A DNA stretch of 64,000 bases from Brettanomyces bruxellensis (Eukaryota; Ascomycota; Pichiomycetes; Pichiales; Pichiaceae): the NCBI RefSeq assembly GCF_011074885.1, contig NC_054688.1:1116001-1180000 (forward strand), read 5' to 3'. Numbering within the stretch: position 1 is the first letter of the stretch; each line of letters opens with the position of its first letter. Positions 40,701-49,662 of the stretch are shown in pieces. The notes beneath the pieces are model-generated. The model was not told the DNA's origin, searched no databases, and saw only the letters and a list, made by a program, of their open reading frames with translations. Made by a program: the position numbers and the translations under genes.

Positions 40701-43077
40701 TTGGTCGACCGGCAAATGTCACTGATCCTCTTCCAAGAACCTCTTCACTTGGGCGCGGAGAGGCCGATCGGAGCTTTGAAAGTGCATTTGGAGGTCTGAA
40801 CAACTCTGCATCACTTTTAGTGTCATCACCTCCTTCTCCACCGGCACTTTCTACACTTTCTGCACTTTCTGCCTCCTTCTGAAGCCTTTCATTCACATCA
40901 TGGTCCCAGGCAACACCACCAACAGACAACTTCCTAAAAAGCATCATGTTATCGGTCAAAGTGCCGGTCTTGTCAGAAAATATATAGCTGACCTGCCCTA
41001 ACTCTTCCAAAATGGTTGCTGTTCTGGCCTCAGCTGGAGTATTTGAATCGGGATCATACATGTCGATATCCCACTGCAAAAGAACCAGCTGCATGACCTT
41101 GATAATTTCCGTCGTCACATACAATGAAAGCGGAATTAAAGTATTCAGCATGATAATGTAGCCCATCAATGTGGCTGCAACACCAGCATCCTCCTGGTAT
41201 ATGTACCAGTTCTTCTTGTCGTAATCGTGGTACAACAATCTTTCGCCCATCATACTGAACGCCGAAAGACATATCACCACAAACACCATAAAAATAACAA
41301 TATGGTTGATGGTCTTCTGCATTTTCGGAGCCTTAATACGAGGCCTCTTGATTGCATTCATACGAATCTTCGTCTCTTCACCTGTGAATATCACTATTCC
41401 CATGCAGCACTTTGTATTCCGGATAATCGAGCCTCTATAAATCACATTCTCTGGACCTAGCGGGAACTTCCTGCTCTCATGTGTAGTGGAATCGGCAACG
41501 TTCAACGAACCTTCAAAATTGTACAAGTCAAGATTTGGATCTTCACTTCTCACCCTAGCCTGCAACCCATACAGACTTTTGACGTTGTTTGCCAGGTTGT
41601 GCAGCTCTGTGTTGGGCATTCTACTTTTAAGGTTTGTCTCTCCATCCAATGCCATAGTTTCCACAAACGTCTCACCCAACGGGTTGTTGCTTGTCAATAA
41701 AACAATGTCTGCCGGAACCCATTCATTACAACTCAACTTGACGATCTGACCCACCTTGAGGTCTCTCCATCGAGTACGCTTCACGATTATTCCCTCATCT
41801 GCCATCAAATCCTCGTTCATAAACGAGTTAGCCGCCGAGCTGTCATGGTCGCTGCCATCTGAAAAATCTGAAGCATTTACTCTACTTGCAGACATCGATC
41901 TTGACATTCGGGAAGCCTGATGATCCTTATACGGCTTCATAGGCACCTCGCTGGTCCCCTCACTCACTACACTTGTCATATGGTCATTTTCTAGTTTATC
42001 AAGCCTATGACGCCGGAGATCATCCCAACCTTCTCGGGCAATAGATATGGACATAAACACAGCAAGTGGAATAATAGTGGTTGTTGTACCAGTCGTCGAC
42101 CACGATGGAACAAGCTGCATTATCGCAACTATGAAGAAGTAGCAGTTGGCAAGCTTGGAAAACTGGGCAAACAACTGCCGCGGAAGAAAACTAAACACGG
42201 TATATTTTGAGGACGTAATCGTGTTGTTTAAATAAGGAGATCCTTTTCTCTCATCAACAAGCTGATAATTCCCATGCCGATCTCGCGTGGTTGCAAACTC
42301 CGTCGCGACACGACCGATATTCACAGTAATGGGGATCTGTCTTCCTCCAAGTGAAGGAAGAGGCTCAGATCTGCCAAGAAGAATATTTATAAGAGAATGT
42401 AATAAGTTTAACTTGCGAACAATCTGCTGTTTTTTGACCGTCTTGCCAGATTTCAGGTCGTAACTGGGCTCGTGCCCTAAATCCATCGTCGAATCGTTGG
42501 TCATATGGCTGTTCAACAGTCCAAAATTGGGGCCACGCGTTTCTCGTTTGTTGCTATTGCTCCAGGAACCAGAGCCAGAGCCATTTCCGGAACCAGATCC
42601 AGTCATAGAATCGGAACTAGTCTGTGCACCAACCAGTGAATGTGTATCTTCTTCGTTAGAATCGTCTGTATTTCTAAAGCCAGTCCAGTCACCAGGATTG
42701 TACGTCTGGTCAACTTTTCTAAGTTCTATATTCTCGCCGTTTTCCTGCTTCGAGAAGCCAGGTTGTGTCGATTTCAACACCTGCGCAACCGATGAGGCAT
42801 CAATTGTAGATTTCGACATTGAAGATGAAGAACTTGAACCTTGATGAAGACGAGTATGCGGAAGTAATGACTGTGTACTTCGAATACTACGAATGCTCGA
42901 AGCACGTGATCGCCCAGTTCCGGGTTCCTGCTTCTGGGGACTAACCTGTGTTCGAAAACTGAACCCTCTTTTACGGGTTTTCACCGGCTTTGCTATTCCA
43001 TGGGTTTCGGTGCGATTTTCGTTAGTTTCTTCAAGATTTGATTTTCCAAGGTTGATCTTGGGCACATATCCAGCCAT
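37765..43077 (-). CDS. DNF3: Dnf3-type P4-ATPase (phospholipid flippase)
   Basis: A 1770-residue P4-ATPase. About 230 N-terminal residues are Ser-rich and disordered. The first membrane part has FSFLPRQLFAQFSKLANCYF and then AREGWDDLRRHRLDKLEN, which marks the Dnf3 branch rather than Dnf1/Dnf2. The actuator motif DGET is at 478-481, as expected for flippases. The phosphorylation motif DKTGTLT has its Asp at 702. The hinge GDGANDIAMIQNADVGVGI is intact. Long Ser-rich inserts lie in the cytosolic loops. Dnf3 moves phospholipids to the cytosolic leaflet at the trans-Golgi network with a Cdc50-family partner (established). The C-terminal tail is basic and Ser-rich, a possible kinase-regulated region (inference). 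Two CACGTG E-boxes lie within 400 bp upstream. Confidence 0.93.
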   Translation of the reverse strand: MAGYVPKINLGKSNLEETNENRTETHGIAKPVKTRKRGFSFRTQVSPQKQEPGTGRSRASSIRSIRSTQSLLPHTRLHQGSSSSSSMSKSTIDASSVAQVLKSTQPGFSKQENGENIELRKVDQTYNPGDWTGFRNTDDSNEEDTHSLVGAQTSSDSMTGSGSGNGSGSGSWSNSNKRETRGPNFGLLNSHMTNDSTMDLGHEPSYDLKSGKTVKKQQIVRKLNLLHSLINILLGRSEPLPSLGGRQIPITVNIGRVATEFATTRDRHGNYQLVDERKGSPYLNNTITSSKYTVFSFLPRQLFAQFSKLANCYFFIVAIMQLVPSWSTTGTTTTIIPLAVFMSISIAREGWDDLRRHRLDKLENDHMTSVVSEGTSEVPMKPYKDHQASRMSRSMSASRVNASDFSDGSDHDSSAANSFMNEDLMADEGIIVKRTRWRDLKVGQIVKLSCNEWVPADIVLLTSNNPLGETFVETMALDGETNLKSRMPNTELHNLANNVKSLYGLQARVRSEDPNLDLYNFEGSLNVADSTTHESRKFPLGPENVIYRGSIIRNTKCCMGIVIFTGEETKIRMNAIKRPRIKAPKMQKTINHIVIFMVFVVICLSAFSMMGERLLYHDYDKKNWYIYQEDAGVAATLMGYIIMLNTLIPLSLYVTTEIIKVMQLVLLQWDIDMYDPDSNTPAEARTATILEELGQVSYIFSDKTGTLTDNMMLFRKLSVGGVAWDHDVNERLQKEAESAESVESAGGEGGDDTKSDAELFRPPNALSKLRSASPRPSEEVLGRGSVTFAGRPSMASLSRGNIKKSGAVPSRKLSTASTKSRGSASSSLKSSVDLIQYIQTHPQTLYARKAKMFLLSMALCHTCLPKKVGENGGQGSSESGNEEEEDEDGAIEYQASSPDELALVQAASDMGFVFFSRKRDNVTLKLYPNGFDKDPAYEEYKILDVVDFSSSRKRMSVIVKFPNNRIYVLCKGADNVIMKRLQARHIAEAKKEQLSKSITERKQMEADLVLSNRSMDIASANGGRVSGMSKPRVSSMSFSPPSPFAGSGPKLSISSLTDNENENREVQQVLEQSRRSMNLQQRQKFKESSYIPSDKLLVNEEFVIERTLQHVDEFSSDGLRTLLYACKPITQAEFDTWEAKYGAAKMAVKNRSKKVEETGGEIEESGFSLLGCTAIEDKLQAGVPETIEKLRRAGLKMWMLTGDKRETAINIGYSCKLIKDYSKVVILSIEKNTISELSTIMNAAEIELDEGNVAHCVVVIDGPTLSAIDEDMTIMSVFISLGVKADSVICCRASPSQKASLVGRVRNLKKGKVTLAIGDGANDIAMIQNADVGVGITGKEGLQAARVSDYSIARFRFLQKLLFVHGRYNYVRTSKFVLCTFYKELMFYLTQFLYQRYTLYTGSSLYEPWSLSMYNTLFTSLPVMFVGMFDMDLRSSTLIAVPELYAIGREGQAFSLKVFLQWIILSASQSVTLFFTMVYIYGFNATMDNTTYPLGNVIYTAIVFLVSTKCCLIETHNISKVPVIAWVISVGGWLTWLILLVGLNLNRLPKIFYVRYGLLYHFGRDPTFWASILALIFVGLFMDVIYHFLRGWLHPTDTDIFQQLEQDPNVRQKLELLSYGSLKQGWCWLHQDQLEENTIKRWPKSRRVAHEVSSFMRKGSAHTSKATRKRRDMMVDPQKPLPQSPKAVTVHATERYNDVMLPSGKIVRIRKQQKDSYGGGDTVGSRRPRSRSKITGMFTRNKNKNSIVEETGELNIDEVLQRRMKDLEEQ

Positions 43078-45103
43078 GCTTGTGATTTATCTTTAAAATG
43101 CAATGAACCTAATGGAGAAATAAAGTGATGGAAGCGGATAAAGTATGCAGATCTGTGTAGATGATCAAAATGTAAATCAAATGAGCCGAAACGCAAAATA
43201 TGAGGAGAACGGATATATGCGGCAAATGTAATCAATCCGACAAACAACAAGCAATGCTTGAAAGTCAGTTTGTCTCTTTCTTAAATACTCTAAATGTGAA
43301 CAACCCTGATCGAAGTTTGAACAGAGATAAAACGGATTAGGATTCGTTTCTATGGAAAGATCAAAGCGAACAAAATCCTTCCAGGAAAGCAAATAAAATC
43401 ACGTGAAATACGAAACGGTGTGCACTTTCAGGCCAATTCACTTGATGCAAAATTAATAATACACACGTGAAAGACTTATGACTCTTGCCTAGAGTGAAAT
43501 GTTTGTCAAGAGAGCAAGTCTTTTTCCAAATTAAATGAAACCGAAAAAAAGCAGAATACTCGAACAAAGGGGGATGACGACGAGTAGGAAAAATTAAATG
43601 TTAAATTGAATTTAGTTCCGTCTATGAGAAAGTTTGATTTTCGGCTACACAGCCTCTCTACTACAGAAAAGCACTCCTTTCCGTTCGCACTAAAATTTTC
43701 GCGATTTTCGTTTTTTTTAGGATCTCTGATTCTATTCTTATCACTATAATATAAATGCACAAAGTTTAATTAATCTCAATGAGATTGAAGATGCTACATG
43801 ACGTCAATCGACTGAGTACAAAACTGCAACGAAATTTTGGGAAAATTGGGCCAGAAAATATGAATGAATACTGATGTTGGTAGTACCTTAGTTGTAGCTA
43901 TTGAAAAATACAATGGACAATATTTAGTTCGTTTTCAAAGGAGACAAAAAGAATAGTTTTGCGAGAAAATCTTGTAGATCACATACTTTTCTCACAATTT
44001 ACCAATTGCTACCAAGACTCTAAGTGTATCCATGTTTCCAGTTATGCAAAATGTCTCAATTGAAGTTAGTAACAGATAGAATATTGATAAAAGTATTATT
44101 TTGATTGCTTGTGCTGATGTGCAGGTTCCTGGAATAAATAATTTCGTACCGAATGACAAATTTGGGATTTCATTAATCAAGTTGATAGATTACATTTAAT
44201 AAATTATTTTTTTCCAATCAGTTCTTTTCCTTCATTACTAAGTTTTCTGTTATATTTTCAAATTATATATTTCAATATTTGTGTCCATATGATTCATCAA
44301 TGCTTTCTTTATTTACCCTAATAAGAATTAGGGCATGTAGTGAACTGAAGTTGATTGTCTGGTTATTCCATGGCAATATATCGTTTAACAACAAAGAAAC
44401 ATAAATCGTACTTTTCCAACAGGAAAAATAAGTATATACCTTTCTAAATTAAATTGATTATTCCTATGTTAATCATAAAAACCATCTGTACCCGTAGTAT
44501 TTGTCTTAAATTTTGACAAATTGGACAGGTTTTATTGGCGCTTAAATCCAGCCCTCTCAGTCTGCAAGAGAATAATAAGTGCCTCATTGATTTTCATTTT
44601 TTATTTTTATTTTTATTTTTTTCCCCTAGCGTATTGTCACATCTATCGATTGATCAGTAGGAGAACAAACAAAAGAAGATAAGGTTACAATAAAGAAACC
44701 ATACATATGCAGAGACAGAGAAATCAAATTCATCCTTCATAGTCAAAATATGATCTTCAAATATTTGTATATACTACTTGTTTCGTTTGAATTGTTTAGT
44801 TATCGGATATTGTTACTCTTTTCGAATGCCATCATCTAGAAAAAATTATGACATATCTTGCCGCATAATGCTTTCCGGAGTACCCTAGCCGTGCGACGTG
44901 ACGAAGAGTGCCCGAGCAGATTTCGTTCGTGCCACTACACAATAATTTTTTTCTATTCCAAATTTTTTTTTTGAATTCCTCGCTGCCTGCATTTGGATAC
45001 TCGTATAACGATCAGAATTAAACCTAGATTCACGTAGTATCCTACTAAGTTTCCCGGAACATACATCAAGTTGTGAGTACAAAGAACGAGTAACTATACG
45101 GCG
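43078..45103. other. 2 kb divergent DNF3/COX15 intergenic region
   Basis: AT-rich, without a supportable gene. TCACGTGA at 43399-43406 and CACGTG at 43464-43469 are Cbf1-type E-boxes 320-390 bp upstream of DNF3. A TACTAAC lies on the minus strand at 44065-44071, but I find no matching exons. The remainder holds A/T runs only. Confidence 0.5.
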
Positions 45104-46729
45104 ATGTCGCTTTGTAGAGGACATTTCTTTTTTATGAACAACACCTCTATTCTCCGTGTGGGAATCAAGAGGTCACTTCAAAATCAGATATGCAGCAGCT
45201 TTAAAAACCATGGAATGACCGGGTCTTCAAGGTCGGTTACAATTTCGCATTACATGAAACGTTTATTTACCTCGAATGCAAAGGTTGACCAGAGCATGCA
45301 CAAAGTTTTGAATGGTGGATCATTGAGACAACCATCAGGTTCACTTGGTCGGTCTTTTTTTACTAGTAAGACTGTTTCAAATGCTTTTTCAGGAGCAAAA
45401 AGGGCATTTTCCACTTCAGTTGCCCCGCGTTTTCGCATGAGTACCTTTTTATTAAATGAAGCAGTTAGTTCTGCTGCAACTTCTGCGGCAAAATCAGCTT
45501 CTAAGGCTGGAAAAAGAGTGAATCCTTGGCCTATAAACACAGCCAAACCACTAGGTTACCTTTGTATTGGCTGTTCAATACTTGTTTTTGCGATTGTTGT
45601 TCTTGGTGGACTTACGAGATTGACAGAATCTGGTCTTTCCATCACTGAGTGGAAGCCTATTACAGGCGCAATTCCACCTTTAAATGAACAGCAATGGCAG
45701 GAAGAATTCGAAAAGTACCAGCAAAGTCCAGAATTCAAAGAGCTTAACACCCAGATGACATTAAAGGAATACAAGTTTATTTATGGTATGGAATGGTCAC
45801 ACAGATTGCTTGGAAGAATTATTGGTGTTCTCTTTGTTGTCCCATCTCTTTATTATATTGCCAGAAGGAGGGTTTCTGCTCCAACGGCTTGGAAATTGCT
45901 AGGAATATGTGGATTAATGGGTCTTCAAGGTTTTGTCGGATGGTGGATGGTCTATTCGGGTATTGATAAGAAACAACTCGAGGAAAGACATTCAAAACCA
46001 ACCGTTTCGCAATACAGGTTGGCAACTCATTTAGCTGTTGCCTTTACCGTTTATTGCTGTATGATCTCGACCGGATTCTCGATTTTGCGTGACTACAAGA
46101 TTATGGCAAACCCTCAGAAGTACGAAAAAGTGTTCAGGTTGATAAATTCATCTGCTCTCAAGCCTTTCAGAAGGATGACAAAAGGTGTGTTTGGTATGGT
46201 GTTTATTACTGCTATGACCGGTGCTTTAGTTGCTGGTTTGGATGCTGGTATGATATACAATACCTTCCCAAAGATGGGGGACGGTTATATGCCTCCTAAG
46301 GATGAGTTGATGGATCCAATGTTTGCCAGAAAGAGTGACAAATCCGATCTTTGGTGGAGAAATATATTGGAAAACCCAACCACCGTTCAGTTTGACCACC
46401 GTGTGTTTGCCATTGCCACATTTTGTGCTGTCTTTGGTGTTCACATGTATTCCCATAGAATTAGACCAATTATTCCAAAGGCTGCATACAGATGGATGAA
46501 TATAAGCGTGGGATTGGCCACTTTACAGGTGGCTCTTGGAATTTGTACTTTGCTTTGGATTGTTCCAACGGATTTAGGGGCTGCTCATCAGGCTGGTGCC
46601 CTTGCATTGCTTACTGGTATGCTTATGACCGTAAACAATTTGAAAAAGCCTAGCGTTTCGAATGTTGTTATTTTAAGGAGATATCTAGAAAAAGCCTCCA
46701 AGTTAGCGGAGAAGAAGAAGCTTAAATGA
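45104..46729 (+). CDS. COX15: Haem A synthase, Cox15
   Basis: A 541-residue protein, somewhat longer than S. cerevisiae Cox15 (486). The first about 140 residues are basic and Ser-rich, a mitochondrial targeting region. From residue about 145 the family signature starts: PLGYLCIGCSILVFAIVVLG, GLTRLTESGLSITEWKPITG, then MEWSHRLLGRIIG with a haem-binding His. QFDHRVFA and AAHQAGALALLTG supply the further His positions. Cox15 hydroxylates haem O to haem A in the inner membrane for cytochrome oxidase (established). The upstream ATG at 45104 was taken; a second one ten codons later gives an equally plausible presequence. It is divergent from DNF3 and 336 bp from LSM2. Confidence 0.95.
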   Translation: MSLCRGHFFFMNNTSILRVGIKRSLQNQICSSFKNHGMTGSSRSVTISHYMKRLFTSNAKVDQSMHKVLNGGSLRQPSGSLGRSFFTSKTVSNAFSGAKRAFSTSVAPRFRMSTFLLNEAVSSAATSAAKSASKAGKRVNPWPINTAKPLGYLCIGCSILVFAIVVLGGLTRLTESGLSITEWKPITGAIPPLNEQQWQEEFEKYQQSPEFKELNTQMTLKEYKFIYGMEWSHRLLGRIIGVLFVVPSLYYIARRRVSAPTAWKLLGICGLMGLQGFVGWWMVYSGIDKKQLEERHSKPTVSQYRLATHLAVAFTVYCCMISTGFSILRDYKIMANPQKYEKVFRLINSSALKPFRRMTKGVFGMVFITAMTGALVAGLDAGMIYNTFPKMGDGYMPPKDELMDPMFARKSDKSDLWWRNILENPTTVQFDHRVFAIATFCAVFGVHMYSHRIRPIIPKAAYRWMNISVGLATLQVALGICTLLWIVPTDLGAAHQAGALALLTGMLMTVNNLKKPSVSNVVILRRYLEKASKLAEKKKLK

Positions 46730-47065
46730 TTTCTTAAGGTTCATTTTTATGCTGTGAGGAGTTTGGGGTTAAATTTCATGTACATATGACAGCTGACGCA
46801 TGTTTAATCTCTCGTCTACTATTTATACTGTTTATAAGTTGATGCTAACGAATGTAAATTTTTTGTACATGTGCACGGATGTATGTTTCAGCAAGCTTTT
46901 TTTTTCACCAACGAAAACACCAGTACAAAAATGGGAAAAAGTCGCAGGGTCAATTTGCTCGGGTGATGATGAACTATTGGATCAGCTCGAAGTGCCAACG
47001 ATAATACTAAAATTTTTGACAAGCAAGTCTTTTGAAAGAATAACCACAAAGAAATAAAGTATACG
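46730..47065. other. COX15-LSM2 intergenic region
   Basis: 336 AT-rich bases holding the COX15 terminator and LSM2 promoter. A frame at 46800-47057 encodes nothing recognisable and overlaps the promoter. Confidence 0.5.
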
Positions 47066-47592
47066 ATGTTATTTTTCTCGTTTTTCAAGACTCTTGTGGA
47101 CCAAGAGGTAAGTATTTGGTATATATACGCGCCATTCAACAAGAGAAGATAGTGATACTAACATATATATTTCCATAGATAACCGTTGAAGTAAGTTAAT
47201 AGTCGTTCTGTTGATGTCCGAATAATTTCTGATATCCCAGTGTTAAACTTTTTAGTTTGACAGAACTTTCATGAGAATTCTATTATACCACATTTAAAAA
47301 AATATATATTGAGATCTAGTACTAACCGAGCAACATACTATAGCTTAAAAATGACGTCAAGATAACAGGAACACTGCGGTCAATAGATCAATTTTTGAAT
47401 ATAAAGCTAGATAATATCGAAACAGACGTGGAAAAGTATCCACATTTCAAAGCTGCCAGAAGCATTTTTATAAGAGGATCTGCGATCAGATACATTCATC
47501 TTAAACCAAACACTGTGGATACAAACTTATTACAGGATGCTAGTAGGAGAGAAGCAATGGCAAGTTCCGGAGAGAAGATTGCAGGTAGGTGA
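47066..47592 (+). CDS. LSM2: Lsm2, U6 snRNA-associated Sm-like protein (three exons)
   Basis: Exon 1 is 47066-47107 (MLFFSFFKTLVDQE), exon 2 is 47179-47190 (ITVE, only 12 nt), and exon 3 is 47344-47592 (LKNDVKITGTLRSIDQFLNI...). Intron 1 (47108-47178) and intron 2 (47191-47343) both start GTAAGT and end AG, with TACTAAC at 47156-47162 and 47320-47326. The joined 100-residue protein matches Lsm2 end to end, including FIRGSAIRYIHL and VDTNLLQDASRREAM. Exon 2 supplies the VVVE-equivalent in DQE-VVVE-LKND, which is conserved from yeast to human, so it must be included. Lsm2 is part of the cytoplasmic Lsm1-7 decay ring and the nuclear Lsm2-8 ring on U6 (established). Only the third exon forms a conspicuous open frame; the gene is easy to miss. 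Confidence 0.95.
47108..47178 (+). other. LSM2 intron 1
   Basis: A 71-nt spliceosomal intron: GTAAGT at the 5' end, TACTAAC at 47156-47162, CATAG at the 3' end. The branch adenine lies 17 nt before the 3' end. It interrupts between codons. Confidence 0.93.
47191..47343 (+). other. LSM2 intron 2
   Basis: A 153-nt spliceosomal intron: GTAAGT at the 5' end, TACTAAC at 47320-47326, CTATAG at the 3' end, branch to AG 18 nt. With intron 1 it isolates the 12-nt exon. Confidence 0.93.
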
Positions 47593-47765
47593 ACGCTAAA
47601 GTTACATACAATAAATGAGTATAAGGATATCTGTGGATAAATAATGTGTATCATATACGAAGCTAGTTTAGACTAGGTGCATTTGAAGATGGCCGATTCA
47701 CTTTCATTGACTTGCTGTGAAATGTATTATATATTGTACAATGCTTAATGAACGTGAATATTTAC

Positions 47766-48293
47766 TTATAAACCAAGCGATTCTCCGAGGTATATTTTCG
47801 GACATTCAGCTCTTTTGTGTCCCACTTTTTTGCAATACGAGCATGTAATCTTTTTAGATTTATAACCTTTCCTTTTTCTTTGACTTGTATGAAGTGCTGA
47901 ATTATATCCAATATTTGAGCCAATATAGTTTGATTTTGGATTATTATTGTCTGTCTTTTCTTGGATTGTGGTTGAATTTAAACCATCGTGTTTTGTTTTT
48001 TTGAAAGATGATTTTGGAATGACGATCATATTTGGATATTCTCGTGAAACCTTTTCCTGAGCATCCAAAACGTCTTCGATGTGTACGACTTCGTCATTTG
48101 AAGTATTTATACCGAGAAGTTTCCGTATTTGTTCTAAGTACACATCAAGCTTCCTAATTTTTTCATCGTAGAGACATTTTTCTTTTGTGAGCTCCTTCTC
48201 CTTTGATGATACCTTCAGTGCTAAGGTGGATATACTCTGATTGAGCTGTATGATTTCGCTGTACAATTTTTTTTTATCAGTGTTATCGGGCAT
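47766..48293 (-). CDS. Coiled-coil protein with C-terminal CCHC zinc knuckle
   Basis: A 175-residue protein that I do not recognise. Residues 8-62 form a coiled coil (QLNQSISTLALKVSSKEKEL, then YDEKIRKLDVYLEQIRKLL). A polar linker follows, then a basic stretch (QRKRKGYKSKK) and one zinc knuckle with Cys151, Cys154, His159 and Cys164 (CX2CX4HX4C) close to the end. Such knuckles bind single-stranded nucleic acid or act in protein contacts (established). The segment YDEKIRKLD...VVHIEDVLDAQE loosely recalls the EB1 C-terminal homology domain, but there is no CH domain nearby; this is only an impression. A retroelement Gag origin is possible, but no other element part is present. The gene converges on LSM2. 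Confidence 0.7.
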   Translation of the reverse strand: MPDNTDKKKLYSEIIQLNQSISTLALKVSSKEKELTKEKCLYDEKIRKLDVYLEQIRKLLGINTSNDEVVHIEDVLDAQEKVSREYPNMIVIPKSSFKKTKHDGLNSTTIQEKTDNNNPKSNYIGSNIGYNSALHTSQRKRKGYKSKKITCSYCKKVGHKRAECPKIYLGESLGL

Positions 48294-48648
48294 TTCACAT
48301 AGGAAGTAACGTTTATATGCTTCGTGCTGAAATTATAAGGTTTATATGATCTGGCTTTGCCGACTACATCTTGAACTAGATGACAAAAGTTATTTAATAT
48401 GATGTAGAAGCAAAGCAAAATTTAATGCAAAAACTGAAAAAAAAGTAAGAATATATTTATCGACAGGAAGCCTGTAAGGACTTCGCGATCTTTCGAGATA
48501 AAAATTTATGCAGTTGGAAATTTAAAGAATAAGCAGCTTATCGTATGAAAGCATTTCATGATAGGTGATTTATCGGCTTTCGAAACTTTATTACAAGTAT
48601 TTGACTTGCATGCTTTTCAATTGAAGCAAAACATCTTTGGTATTTGAA
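48294..48648. other. Divergent promoter region, CCHC gene / RRN10-like
   Basis: 355 AT-rich bases between two divergent genes. No RNA gene or clear motif is seen. The RRN10-like frame extends four codons upstream of its ATG, but only with a TTG. Confidence 0.5.
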
Positions 48649-49374
48649 ATGGAGGACATCATTTATTCCCGTATACCTCGAAAAGACCTTCAAAAGTTAT
48701 CCATATACAGATCAAGCGCCGGGTTGTGCATAAGACAACGCACATTTGGATATAGACCAAACCCCGAAGATGTCAAAAGTGGCAACAATTTTATTGATCA
48801 TGCCGTGGTACCAAAACTAAAAGAGAAATACGCCCGAAGTGGAAAATATCTGCAACCAGTTTATATTTCTAACAAGGGGCATAAGATCTCACCAGATGAA
48901 CTTTTGACAATGGCTTGGAAATTTAATCCATCTGAACTACCATACATGAGTAGAGATGAGGTGGAGAAATACACCGGGCAGGAATTGCCAGATTCGGAGC
49001 TGTTGAAGTGCTTGCATTATTACATATCAGATCGGGTGAGTAAAAGCTGTATTCTACAGGATATCGAGAGAGCAGACCTAGAAAAGGACGATTTCTACAA
49101 TTTTATGGATGAGAGCGCACTATTAGCGCTAGGAAAAACAGTTGAAACTTGGATAGATAAGCTCATAGAGGAAAATGATGACTGGAAAGATTTTATGGAG
49201 CTAGAAGAACAGGAGCAAGAAATTAATGATGAGGATGCTTTTTGTGAGCATGCAAACAGTGAGAATTATCAAGAGGGGGAAGACAAGAATCAAGAAAAGT
49301 ATGATGACGACAGTGATGCCTATGAAAGTGATTCCACGAGTAGTAGTAGTTCATATGAATCAGCTGATGATTGA
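48649..49374 (+). CDS. RRN10: Rrn10-like subunit of the Pol I upstream activating factor
   Basis: A 241-residue protein from ATG 48649. The middle part has the Rrn10 pattern: ELPDSELLKCLHYYISDRV, then, after an insertion, FMDESALLALGKTVETWIDK. It lines up with yeast Rrn10 PDIDLRVVHYYATQL and FDETSLITLGLLIEKWVKD (recalled, not searched). Rrn10 belongs to UAF, which binds the rDNA upstream element and commits Pol I to transcription (established). This protein is larger than S. cerevisiae Rrn10 (145). It has an N-terminal basic region and a long acidic Ser/Asp tail (DDDSDAYESDSTSSSSSYES). The call rests on one domain and no neighbour helps. A S. pombe-type UAF protein or an unrelated nuclear factor is the alternative. 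Confidence 0.6.
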   Translation: MEDIIYSRIPRKDLQKLSIYRSSAGLCIRQRTFGYRPNPEDVKSGNNFIDHAVVPKLKEKYARSGKYLQPVYISNKGHKISPDELLTMAWKFNPSELPYMSRDEVEKYTGQELPDSELLKCLHYYISDRVSKSCILQDIERADLEKDDFYNFMDESALLALGKTVETWIDKLIEENDDWKDFMELEEQEQEINDEDAFCEHANSENYQEGEDKNQEKYDDDSDAYESDSTSSSSSYESADD

Positions 49375-49567
49375 TATTATATATATTCATCAAGGACAAT
49401 TATTTAGAGCTTTTCTACGCCACTAATGCGCCTATTCACAGCGAATCTGGTTAAACAAATATAATAATATTAGCGCCAAGCTAGATACAATAACGTACGG
49501 TTTGTGTCCATCGAATTGTACTTTATCGATCGATAAAAATATTTTAAGGACTGGCGTAAACATGGAT

Positions 49568-49613
49568 AAAAATTTTTTTCACGATTCCGAGAGATCTGTA
49601 GCAGCGAAAATTT
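49568..49613 (+). promoter_or_regulatory. NCL1 promoter with RRPE-like A/T motifs
   Basis: AAAAATTTTTTT at 49568-49579 and AAAATTT at 49607-49613 match the RRPE core seen at ribosome-biogenesis and tRNA-modification genes. They are 50-95 bp upstream of the first NCL1 ATG. In AT-rich DNA they are weak evidence. Confidence 0.3.
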
Positions 49614-49662
49614 CATCAAAATTCATCTGATAAGTTTCTTTCTTCAAACTGCACGTAACTGT

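Noticed and set aside
43992..44180. Minus-strand frame with a TACTAAC at 44065-44071
   Set aside because: No matching 5' splice site or exon; the branch motif alone in AT-rich DNA is weak.
44885..45124. 79-codon minus-strand frame over the COX15 start
   Set aside because: It covers the COX15 leader and promoter on the opposite strand, with no homology I know.
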